DNA of 51,613 nt from Folioceros fuciformis (lineage: Eukaryota > Anthocerotophyta > Anthocerotopsida > Anthocerotales), in NCBI GenBank assembly GCA_049999805.1, contig JBNGIO010005956.1, positions 1 to 51,613 on the forward strand. Direction: 5' to 3'. Positions 30,080 through 42,000 of the stretch are shown piece after piece. The number at the start of each line of letters is the position of its first letter. Positions within the stretch are counted from its first letter, which is position 1. The position numbers were made by a program, and so were the translations under genes. A model generated the notes under the pieces. It had not been told where the DNA came from and did not search any database. It was given only the letters and a program-made list of their open reading frames with translations.

Positions 30080-33000
30080 TGCGCCATACCACCGAGCTTT
30101 TCCCATCGGGCTGCGCTTTCGCCTCAATTTGAGGTACTTGTTTTGAATGCTGAATTCTGATTGTGGAGATACATGTTGTTCTGAATGTTGAATTCTGGTT
30201 GTGGAGATATTTGTGGGAGGTGATTGTGGGATCCGCGGACAGAAATGCGGTCCGTTGTAAGCTGGGTGTGAACTGTTGGCAATGACAGTGATGAGAGCCT
30301 CAACAGTGAAGGGAACGCTGCTGTGGAGGCTGGGCGCTTGGCCAAACCGCAAGATTTGAGTTTGTGGCGCTGTTTGCAAGTTTGGGGAAGGTTCATTCTC
30401 GTTCAAGCCACCATGAGGGGTTGCAAGAGCTCAAATCTGCTGTTCTTCTGATTGCCGATGGATTTTGGTTTGTAGATGGGAGGCCGTCTTTAGAGCTCTC
30501 CTTGTTGCTGCTCAAGATGTCTCTGCGGAAGGAGGATTGCAAGTGACTGGCAACAAGGAGGTGCTCGTTCAACGAGCTAAGGATCCATCTGAAGGTTGTT
30601 CCCCAGATCAAGAATGGCTGCCGCAATGGTAGGTACGCTCAGGCTTGCTGAGATCGTCACTTGAGGTGGTTTCGTTTTGAAATCTTCTGCGTCTGGTGCC
30701 GACACGAGAAGTTCGAGCTTGTCGATTGGTGGAAGTTGTGTTGCAGTGACTGAAGGCGGGAGCACGGACTCCTAATGATATCTCCAAAGGTGAATCCAAG
30801 GAGACAAGGAATTCGACGCTGACAGATCTCTACCCCAAGGAGGCGGGCAAGCCCCTGGAACCTCAAACCCGTCCTTGTTTGGTGTTGATATTGTTCTTCT
30901 TCTTATCGGTATGTGTGTACTGCTAACGGTGCTTCTTCTGCCTACGGCAATGTTTTCACCTGCCATCTTCCTCATGAACTGATATCAATCAGGCTTCTAT
31001 CCTCAGATGGAGGTGCGTTGTTGGAAGAAGAAGGGGACGAGGAACAGGAAGAAGAGGAGGAGGAGGAGCAAGAGATGGTGAGTGGTACACCCCAGAGGCT
31101 AAAGCTCCCTGATGCTGAGGTGTGCCAATGTGTTGCAGGTGCATGCTTCACTCTCCCCATGTTTTATGGTCTCTCTTTTGGTGGATCTGAATGCCTGATC
31201 TCGTATTCAGAGCATACACTGACCGTTCTCAAATGTGAAAGCTGCAGATGTTGGGGAGCTTGGAACGCTCCCGAGTCGTCAATTGAAATTGTATTTGAAA
31301 TGCAACAGAATGAGGATGTCTTGAATTGACGGGATAAAACTCCCAGTAACGTACTGCTATCTAGGCACTGCTGTTGAACGCATTGCTCGTTGTGACTTGC
31401 TGATAATTTAACTCTGACATTTGTTCGTGATCAGTTTCGAACAAGAGGGCTAAACCATTGTTCCCGAGAAAATCCTTCAGTATGAACTGCACAGCTGGTG
31501 AGCTGCCTTGCATTTTGGTTCCTGTATCAGGCAGGTGTGTGCAGTTCAGTCGCTGATATATTTCTTATCGGTTTCAGGAGACCTCTGCAAGGGAGACATC
31601 GGATGCAGCGTCCTTTTCCATCGAAACGTTTATTCGGAGTGTGTACATTTAGGCCGTTTCTCACCCCCAACCTGTTGTGGCTTTCTGATGACGTTTCCAA
31701 AATGTTTTTTTTTTCTGACGTGCTGCAGACAGCCCGTTGATTACCTGGCGGGGACATGGAGCATGGCGCCAATAGGAGTCCCAACAATTCCAGGCAGTGT
31801 GACTCACGAGGCATATGGACGAGACAAGCAAGTTAACACACCTTCAGAGTACGAACTTGTCCCAACCGACCGTAATGCTAGCTTGCCAGTTGCCTATCGT
31901 CAACTCATTCCGTCTTGTGTGCAATTCACAGATAGAGGTGCTGTGGACTTCAGGTCCACAACCACTTAGGGCCATGGAGCAATGACTCGAAAAGGTTCGA
32001 AATCTGCACAAGATACACACACTTCGGCAGGTACCTATTCTTCTGCTTCTTTATCCTCACCCCGCGCAAAACGCTCTCATACACGTTGCTTGCCTCTTTC
32101 CTTACCCATCATTGTGAGCTACTCATCAAGTACTTGACCATAATATGGTTTGGCATCATGAACTGTGTAGCCTTGGTGTGACGAGAAAGAACGGAAAGCA
32201 AAACTTGCTGAGAAGCACAAACGTGGGCCTGCTGCCCGTGGTGAGAGATCTCTCAGGGTGAGGCGTGCCAGAGACACCCATGGCATTCCCGCCTCACTCA
32301 AGATCCCCAAGGCGCACATGTAGACCCCGACAACACCAATACTAGAAGGACTGGGGAACAAGAGTACAAGGGCAGGCTGCCCCAGCAACAGGCGGCATTT
32401 TGGAACAATGGTCCATGGTCGCCTGCGCCAAATATCCTTGGTAACTCTTCCTCACCCTATGTACACAGGAGTGGGGAACACGTACAAGAACAAGGGCAGG
32501 ATGCCCCACTAACAAACAGCCCCTGATCACAAGGGAATAGTGGGGAAATTAACAGCCAGCCCCTGATCACAAAGGTAAAATGGGACAACAAGCAGACTGA
32601 TCACAATAGTATACGGAGGATTGTGGCACATGTCTCCCACGAGGTCAACGCCAGAGGCGTGGCCAGCGGAAGTAAGGAGGGCTGGATGAGCAACATATCA
32701 CAAAACGGCACATCAACGAAACAAGCCATCCAGCATCTAGATCAGATGCACTGTCTAGCCTGCCGTCGACCCTCGAGCTCATCAGGTATAGCTTTGGTCT
32801 TGAGGGCCTTGTGGATGTTCATGTACGGCGGCCGGCGACTTTGTCGCTTCGCTGGTGTACAGCATTTTGCATGTGCTACATGCAGCAGTGAAGAAATTCT
32901 CTTCTCTAAGGGTTGGAGGTCGCGATGAAGGAGCCGATTGCAAGCTCAGCCGGCGGATGTTGTTAAGCTGTCAATGCAGAGTGCCGGGACAGCATTATGA

Positions 33001-33260
33001 ATATAATGACACGTTGTAAAGATGACATGTTGCTGCGGTATGGCAAGTATGCTCAGCCGTTGACGGAGGTGCCGAGCTGGCTTCCAAACAGATAATTTGA
33101 TGGAGCTGGAACTTACTGTGGGCACGAAGTTGGCTGGCCTTTAAATATGTATCTTTGATATGTAGATCCTGCTGACTGCTCGCCTAGCCTGTTGTGTGGA
33201 TTTCGAAACCCAGGGCATCTGTCCACCTGGTGTCATCGTTTTGCGATTGGCTAAAGCAGA
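30080..33260 (+). pseudogene. unit II: SAP-gene pseudogene
   Basis: Full-length relative of the gene at 39051 with most exon borders preserved. Defects seen: exon 2 has a one-base insertion near its end. The first SAP exon (30477-30627) has a one-base deletion that creates a TGA in the turn before 'TGNK'. Exon 4 shares a two-base deletion with unit I. SAP2 (from about 31248) ends early in 'RMRMS' plus TGA. Exon 10 ('DYLAGTWSM', 'GVPTIPGSVTHEAYG') has lost the KQQH block. Exon 11 (from 31932, 'IEVLWTSGPQPLRAMEQ') has a TGA. Exon 12 ('EKHKRGPAARGERSLR') has a TAG. Exon 6 keeps its acidic run with only seven Glu. The 3' part keeps 'HVSHEVNARGVASGSKEG'. Confidence 0.88.
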
Positions 33261-33269
33261 TCTGCCAGG

Positions 33270-33660
33270 CAGTGACTAACCACGATTCCTTGTGGGGTAT
33301 CTTTGAATATGGGTTCCACGATCAAAAACAGCAGGAGGCTTTCCGAGAGCAGGTGGAAGTCAGAACCAGAGTCCCAGATTTTTGTTCTCGTCTGCAGTCA
33401 TACATGTATGGAGCTCCGGAGCAGAGGACCCAGAGGAGCAATTTGAGCCATGGACGTGGTCTCTGCTTGTGGTTCCAAACTATACAGATAAGACGACTCC
33501 CAGTGGGATACATGGATCTCCTCAGTGCCTGCGCTGTGTCAAGATGCATGAACACCCATTGATGGGGATCCATCTCACTGCAGATATTCGTCGTCATATG
33601 AGTAGTCTGGAACAAAAAGAAAAACCATTTCATGGCCCCAATTTGCTCCTCTAGATCCTG
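33270..33660 (+). pseudogene. unit II: downstream exon-like block
   Basis: Counterpart of 21690-22020. Reads 'AVTNHDSLWGIFEYGFHDQK' and 'EQVEVRTRVPDFCSRLQSYM', then, after a frame change near 33420, 'EQFEPWTWSLLVVPNYTDKT' and 'HPLMGIHLTADIRRH'. The second part is free of stops here while unit I has two. Function unknown. Confidence 0.45.
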
Positions 33661-33799
33661 TGCTCTGACTTTGCGACGGGGTTAGTAATCAACGATGAAA
33701 ACTGCACATCTACAGTGAGCCTTATCAATCGGTTGGGTCAGGCTAGCTGAGGCCCAGAGCCGGCTCCCCTCTGTTTGGTGGTGCAATTCGTGATGAGTC

Positions 33800-34590
33800 G
33801 AGCTGGGTTGGAACGTCTTCTATCATGATCATGTGTGGAGTTGTAGTTGCAGGGACTGTGAACGTGGAAAACACATGCGCGCAGAGTCCAGCTAAGGATA
33901 ATTGTGAACGCCGGCGTACGAAGCGATAGTTCAGGCGCCTGACAGATATCTACACCGGTACCTTAGACATGCGCAAGCCCGGGCAAGGTGTGCTTCATTC
34001 CTTGTGATTGTAGTCATATTTTTAATATTTTGATGCTGGATGCGGCCGTTCTTGTTCCTGCTGTAACAGTGTGTGTTCAGCACAGCCACAACGAGAGGTT
34101 GACTGGAGCTCATCAAGTGTTCAGACTCTGAAGTGTTTGCAGGGCTTGAGGAGCGCGTGCTCTCACGGGAGCACGGAATGCTCAGGATACAAGTCACAGA
34201 GATCAGCCGGGCCTTCCATGTAGACGTTGGAAGCTGATGATTTGACCACCAAGGAACCTGGCAACATTCTGGAAGGTCTACCCCTCCGTCTTGGTGTTGT
34301 TATCCATGCTGTGTTACGGCAACGGCAGCTTCCTCTTGCTGTGGTACATGTGCTCACCTGCCATCGTCGTCCAGTTCAAGAGCTGATGGCTTTTCCTTTT
34401 CCCAGATGGAGGTGCACGTACGTGATCGCGGGACCAAGAAGCAGCGTCGAGGACGGAGTGGGTAGGGATTTGTTGGGAAAGAAAGGAGGGAAGAAATTGG
34501 ACTAATGCAACTGAAGTTCGCGAGTATGTGCATGCTTCATTCTCACTCTGTTTTATTGACAATTTTTGGTGGAACGGATTGCTTATCTAG
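33800..34590 (+). pseudogene. unit II: second SAP-gene fragment (IIb)
   Basis: Matches copy Ib over its exon 4-like, exon 5-like and exon 6-like parts (about 90 percent by eye). The exon 4-like part has a TAG where Ib has CAG ('cgatagttc'). The SAP exon is absent. It confirms that the Ib-type copy was already present when units I and II diverged. Confidence 0.6.
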
Positions 34591-34599
34591 CTGGACTAG

Positions 34600-35760
34600 T
34601 CTGGACGGCATAATTGTTCTCTGATCCTCAGCAATCTCATGGTCACCAAGTGGAGTTGCTGATAGATGAAAGTGAGAGCTAGGCAGCAGCCATGAACCTC
34701 CGCTGTGGGCAGTGGAGGATAACATGGCAGAATGGTGACCCTATATCACCCCTCTTCGGCCGTTTGTCAGCCTAAGTACCTCCTCTGGCATGGCAGAGTG
34801 GGGGTAAAGTAAACTCTGACTGTCCAAAATAAACCATGACAAACAATTATATAACAGAAACTGAGGCGCATCGATTCTTCGACGAATGGCCATGATCAAT
34901 GCATGCCCGCTCTGCATACTCAGGCTTGCGCCAAAGGCGATGTGGGTTATCGGAGAAGCGATGGCCGGGAACGGCAGTGCGGATGACGGTTCCCCATAAT
35001 CGTCCACGAAAGAGCGGTTCCACACATGCAGCCCTTCAGCTTGCGCAAGATAGCCTCTACCTCTGAGCTATGTAGTCCAGTGAGATTAGTTGAAAACGAA
35101 AGCGGAAGGGTTGAATCTGGCGGAGCGTTCGGCATTTACTTACGTTTGGCCTAGCTCACCCCTCTTCTACCGCTTGTCAGCCTACGCACCTCTTCTGGCA
35201 TTGCAGAGTAGTGGTGACGTAACCCTGACTTGCTCAGGAACGGTTTCCAAAAAATACATGAAAACCCACTTCACAGACACAGCATGTATTCGTCGTCTTC
35301 GGACACGATCCCAGTTCGCTTGGCGCGCAGGTCTCCCTCCTGTGTGGTCCCTGCACGCGATCGTCCTCTGAACCTTAACAGCCGAAACTGAGGCACTTTG
35401 AGTTTCCGCCGAATGGTTCTTGCTCAACGGATCACCATTCGCCTTATCGGGCATGCGGCGAAGGCCACCTCGATTGTTGTAAAAGCGATGACGAGTAGCC
35501 GCAGTGCAGACGATGGCTCCCTACACTTGTTCAGGGAAGAGCTACTTGCCCGCTTGTGGTTGAGCATGAGGAGGAAAGTGGAGAGATGCTTGCACTCCGA
35601 GTCCGGAGATCACTGCAATGCTGTCTTGAAGAACCTAGATCGATATCCAGAGCCGAGCCGTCCGCTTGCGTTAGATCCCATCAGGTCTTGCCACGCAGAT
35701 GTTCTACCGCCCCTAGGTAGACTGACTGCATTGCGAACCTGAGTAGTGTGGATTGCTTTG
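34600..35760. repeat. unit II spacer with internal duplication
   Basis: Two related blocks, 34745-35030 and 35155-35560, both start near 'cttgtcagcctac' and run into 'gaagcgatg' or 'aaagcgatg' plus 'gtgc(g/a)gatga'. Units 0 and I have one copy. The plus strand at 35400-35742 is open but unassigned. Confidence 0.5.
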
Positions 35761-35784
35761 CTTCCAATGACAAGACTTTTGTGC

Positions 35785-36025
35785 AGCCTGTAATGCTGTG
35801 CACTCAACCACGGGTAGAAGCACGAGCTCACTTGTGTTGCGCGGGAAGGTCATCGAGGAAGCTTTATTTTTCTTGGATGCTTTGAACACGTGGTTGGAAG
35901 ATGAGGCTAGCAAAGTTGTCCGTTTGGTGGTGGCCAATGCGCTGCCGCCTTTTGCACCTATTACTGCAGCGGTGAAAACACTCTTTCCCAAGGGGAGCAA
36001 GGTCGCAGTGAGGAGTCTTTTCTAA
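35785..36025 (+). other. possible exon of unknown protein
   Basis: Open plus-strand stretch ending in TAA at 36023-36025, reading 'LVLRGKVIEEALFFLDALN' and 'TAAVKTLFPKGSKVAVRSLF'. The composition is protein-like, with alternating hydrophobic residues, and it is not seen elsewhere in the window. It lies between units' SAP remnants and the SAND-like gene. I cannot name a family. Confidence 0.3.
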
Positions 36026-36462
36026 GGTACTTGCGCAACAGGACAGGAGTTATTTTATTCCGGGGGGATCGTATCAGCCGGCCGCTGTTGTTCAATTGTC
36101 GAAGGAGGTGCACAAGGCGTTCCTATGTTGCAGAGTCGAGCATGAATTTATGCCTACTTCTTTCCTTGGTAGTCTATGCGGGACCTCTAGAGTCTTGAAT
36201 ATTATCTCAGCCGAGTGTATTGCCCCATCACACACCAGGTGTTGCTGCTAAGCTGAAACTTCTCCTACATAAGAAGGAAAAGGGAACAGCCAGGGCCATG
36301 CCAAGGGATCGCTCATGTTCCAGTGGTCACCGGCGCCGGAAATCCGAGGTGGCGCCGCAAACCTCACCACTGCTTGCAGGATTCTTGAAAAAGTTTCTGA
36401 GAATGGAATGATCTACTTATAAACGACCTGCCCTCTTGCAAAACTCTAGCTACATCCATGAA

Positions 36463-37612
36463 TCACTCCAAGTCTTCGTCGTTGTCGGAATCGTCGGAAA
36501 GCAGGAGATGAAAATTGCGTGTTAGCTCCGATTGCTCGTCTGAATCTTCTGTTGCACAAACCGATTCAATATGTACACGTGAGCACACAGATGTATGAGA
36601 AACGGAATACGCAACTGTGTGCAGACGCTCACCCACCATCAACACAGTTGTCGTCGAATGCCGCAGGATCGCTATTAGGGCTCCCTTTCTGCTGCAACAA
36701 GACAGAATGAACACATAATGTGAGGTGTGCCGTAAGTCAGTTAAACGAGGAAGATGGAAGCTGCAGTGAACATACATATGCAGGCAGCAGGCCTGGGCAG
36801 ACGTGCATCAGCTGCCCAATTGCAAGTGTACCGAGTCATGTGTTCACCAAGCGCTAAAACACAGATTTTGCCCACCTTCAGCCACTTGGCCTTCTTGAAT
36901 AACTCCTTGAAAGCCTGCACTTTGGATGCAAGGTAAAACCGGTCCGAGCCGCTGGAGAGCTTCACCCATATGCGCTTCCGCCACGATTTCTTTGACAATG
37001 GCACAAAACCAGCGTGTGCCTCAAAAGCACTAGGACTCAACATGCGCCCAGCTGGTCAGGACAAATTTTCAGCAGAGCTGAGATCAGCCGATGGTCTCAA
37101 ACGAATTCATGCAACCTCATGAGAGCGATTTCTATTCACACTACAAGGATGCTGCACAGCATAACAACTCTAGAGTTGTGCAACAAGATACACAAATGGG
37201 TCTGGACGCCATACCTTCCGAGCAGGTCCCCGGAGCACACATGCACGCAAACAGGAACTTGCCAGTCAGGTAAACCTGCACCCTGCCGTAAAGTATGGGA
37301 CATCCGCTGTCTTTACAGCCGGCGCACACCATCTCCTTGAAAAAATCATCATCGGGACCCAGAATCGGCAGAGTTCTCATGGATGCCGAACTCCTACCAC
37401 GCTCTTTCCACTCCCGAGCTATCGTCTTCTCCAAGCGTTCAATAACACTGTCCGATGGTTCTTCAGGTGGCTTGGGCTTAACAGCCACAGCTTTGCCCCG
37501 ATCTCTGCCACTACCGGCACCCAATTGCACAGGCGCAGACTTCTCAGGGCCGGCGCCATCTCTGGAACCGACCTTATCGCAGTCCGCACGAACCGTCGCT
37601 TCATCTGTGTCC
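36463..37612 (-). CDS. unit II: SAND/ULTRAPETALA-like protein
   Basis: Minus-strand gene with four visible exons: 37612-37215, 37051-36876, 36691-36637 and 36548-36463 (stop TGA). All three introns are GT-AG and the phases match exactly, giving one open frame. The first visible exon carries a basic region ('GKAVAVKPKPPEE'), a helix, then 'FKEMVCAGC' and 'VQVYLTGKFLFACMCAPGTC'. The second begins 'GRMLSPSAFEAHAG' and continues 'KSWRKRIWVKLSSG' to 'AFKELFKKA'. The order G-x-hydrophobic-C-x-C-x-PG-x-C, LSPxAFExHAG and W-x-IWV resembles the SAND-like domain of ULTRAPETALA, a plant chromatin regulator with trithorax-group activity. The C-terminus is acidic ('LLLSDDSDNDEDLE'). The true N-terminal exon(s) above 37612 were not found, so the gene may be 5'-incomplete. 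Family call is from motif memory. Confidence 0.68.
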
Positions 37613-38330
37613 CTGCACATTACACAGGTACAGGCTGGGATCCCCCGACAGCCTGCAACACAACGCGGGCCGAGTCCATTCATTATCAGCCAGCTGCAGG
37701 TCAGCTTACCAAGGCAGTTTCCAAGGCGTTTGCCGAGGAATGCTTTTGGATCTCTTTCCTTTCCCACCCCGAGGTATCATTGCTTAAGCAAAGCAAGGTA
37801 TATGACGTCAGACCTACGAAGAGAAAAAAAATCACTGAAATGTTAAACAACACGGAAGCTGAATGGGCACCGTGTTGAAGCTGAACGCACCCTTGTCGAT
37901 CTAACCCACAACTTCCAACTTTTAGCAAATCCAGAATGACGAGCTTTCTACCTTCAACAATCTAATCTCGAGGTCGTTTAAACAACTATGGCTTGAAAGA
38001 AGCTCATGACCTTCGCATTCGAACAAAGTTCGCAAACACCGTTTGTGCAAAGCTCACAACCTGAGCACTTGCACGAAATTCACAAGGACTGCTTGCGCAA
38101 AGCTCACAACGACTAGAGCGCCCACACGAATTGCGCAAGGACTGTTTTTGCCAAGCTCACAATGACCAGGGTTTGCAAAGGCTGACACCTACATCAGCTT
38201 GTACAACAAGCTTGGAACCACTGTAGCTTGCACGGAGCTTATACCACACTGACAAAAAGCTGACATGTCTACTTGTCCACAAAAGCTCTTAACAACTATT
38301 TGCTAGAAGCTTAAAAGATGATCATACACA
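37613..38330. repeat. spacer with diverged tandem repeats
   Basis: From about 38000 to 38180 a unit of roughly 55 bases recurs three times around 'gcaaagctcacaac' and 'ttgcacgaaattc' / 'cacacgaattgcgc'. The section 37640-37930 may hold upstream exons of the SAND-like gene, but I could not define them. Confidence 0.5.
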
Positions 38331-39050
38331 ACTAAGTATATATATAGTTAGGGTATCTTTGATCAAACAATCACTATTAAGGTTCATCTTGCTCAAATTA
38401 TTTTATTATTATATATTTATTTGAAGAATTTTATCTAATATTTATATTTCACATAATATGACAAAATATGAAGGACCATCACATTTCAATACAATGAAGA
38501 TCACTAAAAATCACACATAAAGTAACCACATAGACTTGAGAATATGTTATATATTAATATTTGATCCAACCAAAATGAAATTAAAATCGTATCATAACTT
38601 TTGAAGTTCAACTAAGCATAAAATTCATAATGAACTAACTTTCAAGCTATATTGTGACTGATAGAGTTTAAAGTTAACTAACTTGATTGAACTTCTTATA
38701 AATAATAAGGATATATTAAATTTCAAAGCTCTTCAAATATATAGATATTGGTACGAGCAACAGTAATCTCCCATCCATGTGAGAGACGATCTGGAGTGTG
38801 AAGTGGTATATTCCGTACCATTCAGACGACGACGGGTGTGCCAACTTACAATGGATGTTGGTTGTGCTCAGAGGAAGGCGGGCGGGACTCTTGCCCGCGA
38901 CTGCTTTCTATGTTCGAAACCGCTGGCCCTGTGAATTTGAAGGGCTAGCTGTCCGAAGCTCGATTGCGCTAGAGCTTGTAGCCTGACCTTGGGAATTTCC
39001 ATTGTGCTGGAGCCCACGTCAGGAAATCTGATTGTGCGACAGACCTGGCA
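38331..39050. other. AT-rich spacer and presumed promoter region of the unit III SAP gene
   Basis: Very AT-rich to about 38770, then GC-richer DNA leading to the start codon at 39051. No unambiguous TATA box at a sensible distance was identified. Unlike the exons, this stretch has no clear counterpart upstream of units I and II. Confidence 0.4.
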
Positions 39051-42000
39051 ATGCCTACCACGAGTGGGAAGCAAGGCACCAATCCGCCAACGAAGCAGCA
39101 ATCGCAGCCATTGCCTTCAGATGTGATCGATTTGAGGTACGCGTCGTGAGTGGTGAATTCTGATTATGGAGATTTTATGGGTTGAGTGCGGGATCCGAGG
39201 AGCGGAGTGCGGTTCATTGCAAGCTGGTGGGTGGTTGTGATTTGGCAGCAGTGACAGTAGTGAGAGCCACAGCAGTGAAGAGGACGCCGCTGTGGAGCAT
39301 GGGCACCGCCCCAAACCGTATGACCTGAGCGAGGGCCCTATTTGCAAGTTCGTGGAAGGTGCATTCTGGTTCAAGCCAACGGGAGGTGTTGCAAGAGCTT
39401 GAATTTGCCGTTTTTTTTTAAATTGGTGAGGGCAATGATTTGCTTTGGTTTGTAGGTGGGGGGTCGCCTGCAGAATTGTCAGCGCTGCAGCTCAAGGTGT
39501 TTCTACGGAAAGAGAATTTGCCATGGACTGGCAACAAGGACGTGCTTCTTGGAAGAGTTAAGGAGCATCTCAAGGTTGTTTCGCAGAATGGCAATGGTAG
39601 GCAGCTGATGCTCAGGATTGTTGAAATTTTCAGATTGATGAGCAGGTTTGGTTGTGAATTCTGTTGCTTCTGGTGCCGAGACGAGAAGTTGGAGCTTGTC
39701 AATCAGTAGAGGTGGTGTTGCAGTGATTGTGAAGGCGGGAGCACGGACTCCTAATGTTGTTTCCAAAGTTGAGTTTCAGAAGACGAGAAATTTGAGGTTG
39801 ACGGATTTCTACCCCAAGGAGACAGGCAAGCCTTTGGAAGGTCATACCCATCCATGTTTGATAGCCATGCCGTTGATGTTGTTCTTCTTCTTGTTTGCTG
39901 TTGTAATTGTTCATCACAGCGAGATGTTGGACCTTGTTTCTCACTGGAGGTGTGGTTGCAGAGACTGTGAAGGCGGGAGCACGGAAAGCTGAGGATGCTT
40001 TCAGTGTTTTTGATCAACCTCCACGCAAACGGTTGAGGCTGACGGATTCCAACCCCAAGGAAGTTTGCCAAAACCTGGAAGGACCCCCGCTTCCTCCTGT
40101 GATGGGTATGTTTTATTACTAGGACTTCTTCTTGCTGCGGGTATTGTTTTCGCCTGCCTTCCACTTCAAGTGATGGCGTCAATCCCCAGATGGAGGTGTG
40201 TTCGACGGAGAAGAAGGGGACGTGGAGGAAGAGGAAGAGGAGGAGGAAGAGGAAGAGGAGGAGGAAGAGGAAGAGGAGGAGGAAGAGGAAGAGGAGGAGG
40301 AAGAGGAAGAGGAGGAGGAAGAGGAAGAGGAGGAGGAGGAGGAGGAGGAAGAGGAGGAGGGGCAAGAGATGGGCGATAAGACTCAAAGGCTAAAACTCCC
40401 TGATACTGAAGTTTGCCAATATGCGTTAGGTGCGTGCTTCACTTCTCTCCCTGTTTCATTGACTCTCTTTGGTTGGATTTGAATGCCTGATCTCGTGTTT
40501 GAGCATACCTTGACTGTTCTCAAATGTGAAAGCTGCAGATGGTGGTGATCTTCAAAGGCTCCGAACTCGTCAATTGAAACTGTATTTGAGACAGCACAGA
40601 ATGAGGATGTGTGGAAGTAAACAAGAAATCATTAACCGGATAAAACTCCACGTCAGGTGCGTTTCTCCTATTGAACAGCTTGATCTTTGTGACTTGCTGA
40701 TAATTTCACTCTGACCGGTGTTGGTGATCAGATTAAAAAACGAGGGAGCTCAAGTATTGTTTCCGATTACTTCTTTCACTATCAACTGCACAGGTAAGCT
40801 GCCTTGCATGTCCTTTTCTGTATCAGGCAGGTATGTCCAGCTCAGTTGCTGATACATTTCTTGTCGGTTTCAGGAGACGTCTGCAAAGGCGACATCGTCC
40901 TTTTCCATCAAAATGTTTATCCAAAGTGTGTACATCTGACCGTTTTCACCGGGAAGCTGTTGCGCCTTTCTGATGGACGACTCGTGAATGTTTTTTTTCT
41001 GACTGATGTGCTGCAGAGACTCCTTTGATTACCTGGCGAGAACATCAAGCATGGCTCGAACTGGAGTCCGAACAGTAGCAGGCATTGTGACTAAGGAGGC
41101 ATATGGAGCTGACAAGCAGCAACACACCTTTACTGTGCGAACTTGTCCCTACTAACTGTTGGATTGCCAGTTGCCTATCATCACTGATTCCGTCTTGTGT
41201 GCTACTCTCAGATAGAGGTGTTTTGGACGTCAGGTCCACAACCACTGGGGGCTATGGAGCAATTACTCGTGAAGGGCCGAAATCTGTACAAGATACACAC
41301 ACTTCGGCAGGTACCTTTTCTTCTGCTTCTTTATCCTCACCCAGCAGGAAATGCTATTATGTAAGTTGCTGCCTCTTTCCGTATCCGTCACTGCTCTCTC
41401 TGAGACAATGTGCGTTACTCATCACTTGAAGGTAATACGATGTTGCATTATGAACTTTGTGCAGCCTTGGTATGACGAGGAAGAACGGAAAGCAGTTCTT
41501 GCTGAGAAGCACACACGTGGGGCTGTTGCCCGTGCTGAGAGGTCTCTCAGGAGGGGGCGTGCCAGAGACACCCGTGGCATTCCAGCCTCAACCAAGATCC
41601 CCAAACCCAACAAGACCCACAAGATCCACACGACCCACAAGGCCCCCAACACCCTCAAGAGCCCCAAGACCCAGAAGACCCCGACAGCACCAATTCCTAG
41701 AAGTGATGAGGAACAAAACTTCGAGCGCAGAGTGCCCCAGCAACAGACAGCGTTTTGCAACACTGGTCCACGGAGCCTTGCAACAAATATCCTTGGTAAC
41801 ACTTTCTTACTCCATGCCCACAGTGGGGAACAAGAGTACAAGGGCAGGCTGCCCCAGCAACAGCGAGCCCCTGATCACAAGGATCTCTTGGGGCAACGGC
41901 CAGCCCCTCATTACCATGGTATGCTGGGGCAACAACGAGTCCCTGATCACAATGGTATACAGAGGATTGTGCCAGATGTCAGTGGTACCCCTTCATTACC

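Noticed and set aside
39751-40386. Minus-strand frame of 211 codons rich in Leu/Phe, and plus-strand Arg/Gly-rich frames over the same DNA
   Set aside because: They are the other frames of the GAG/GAA microsatellite in exon 6. The spliced plus-strand frame explains the conservation.
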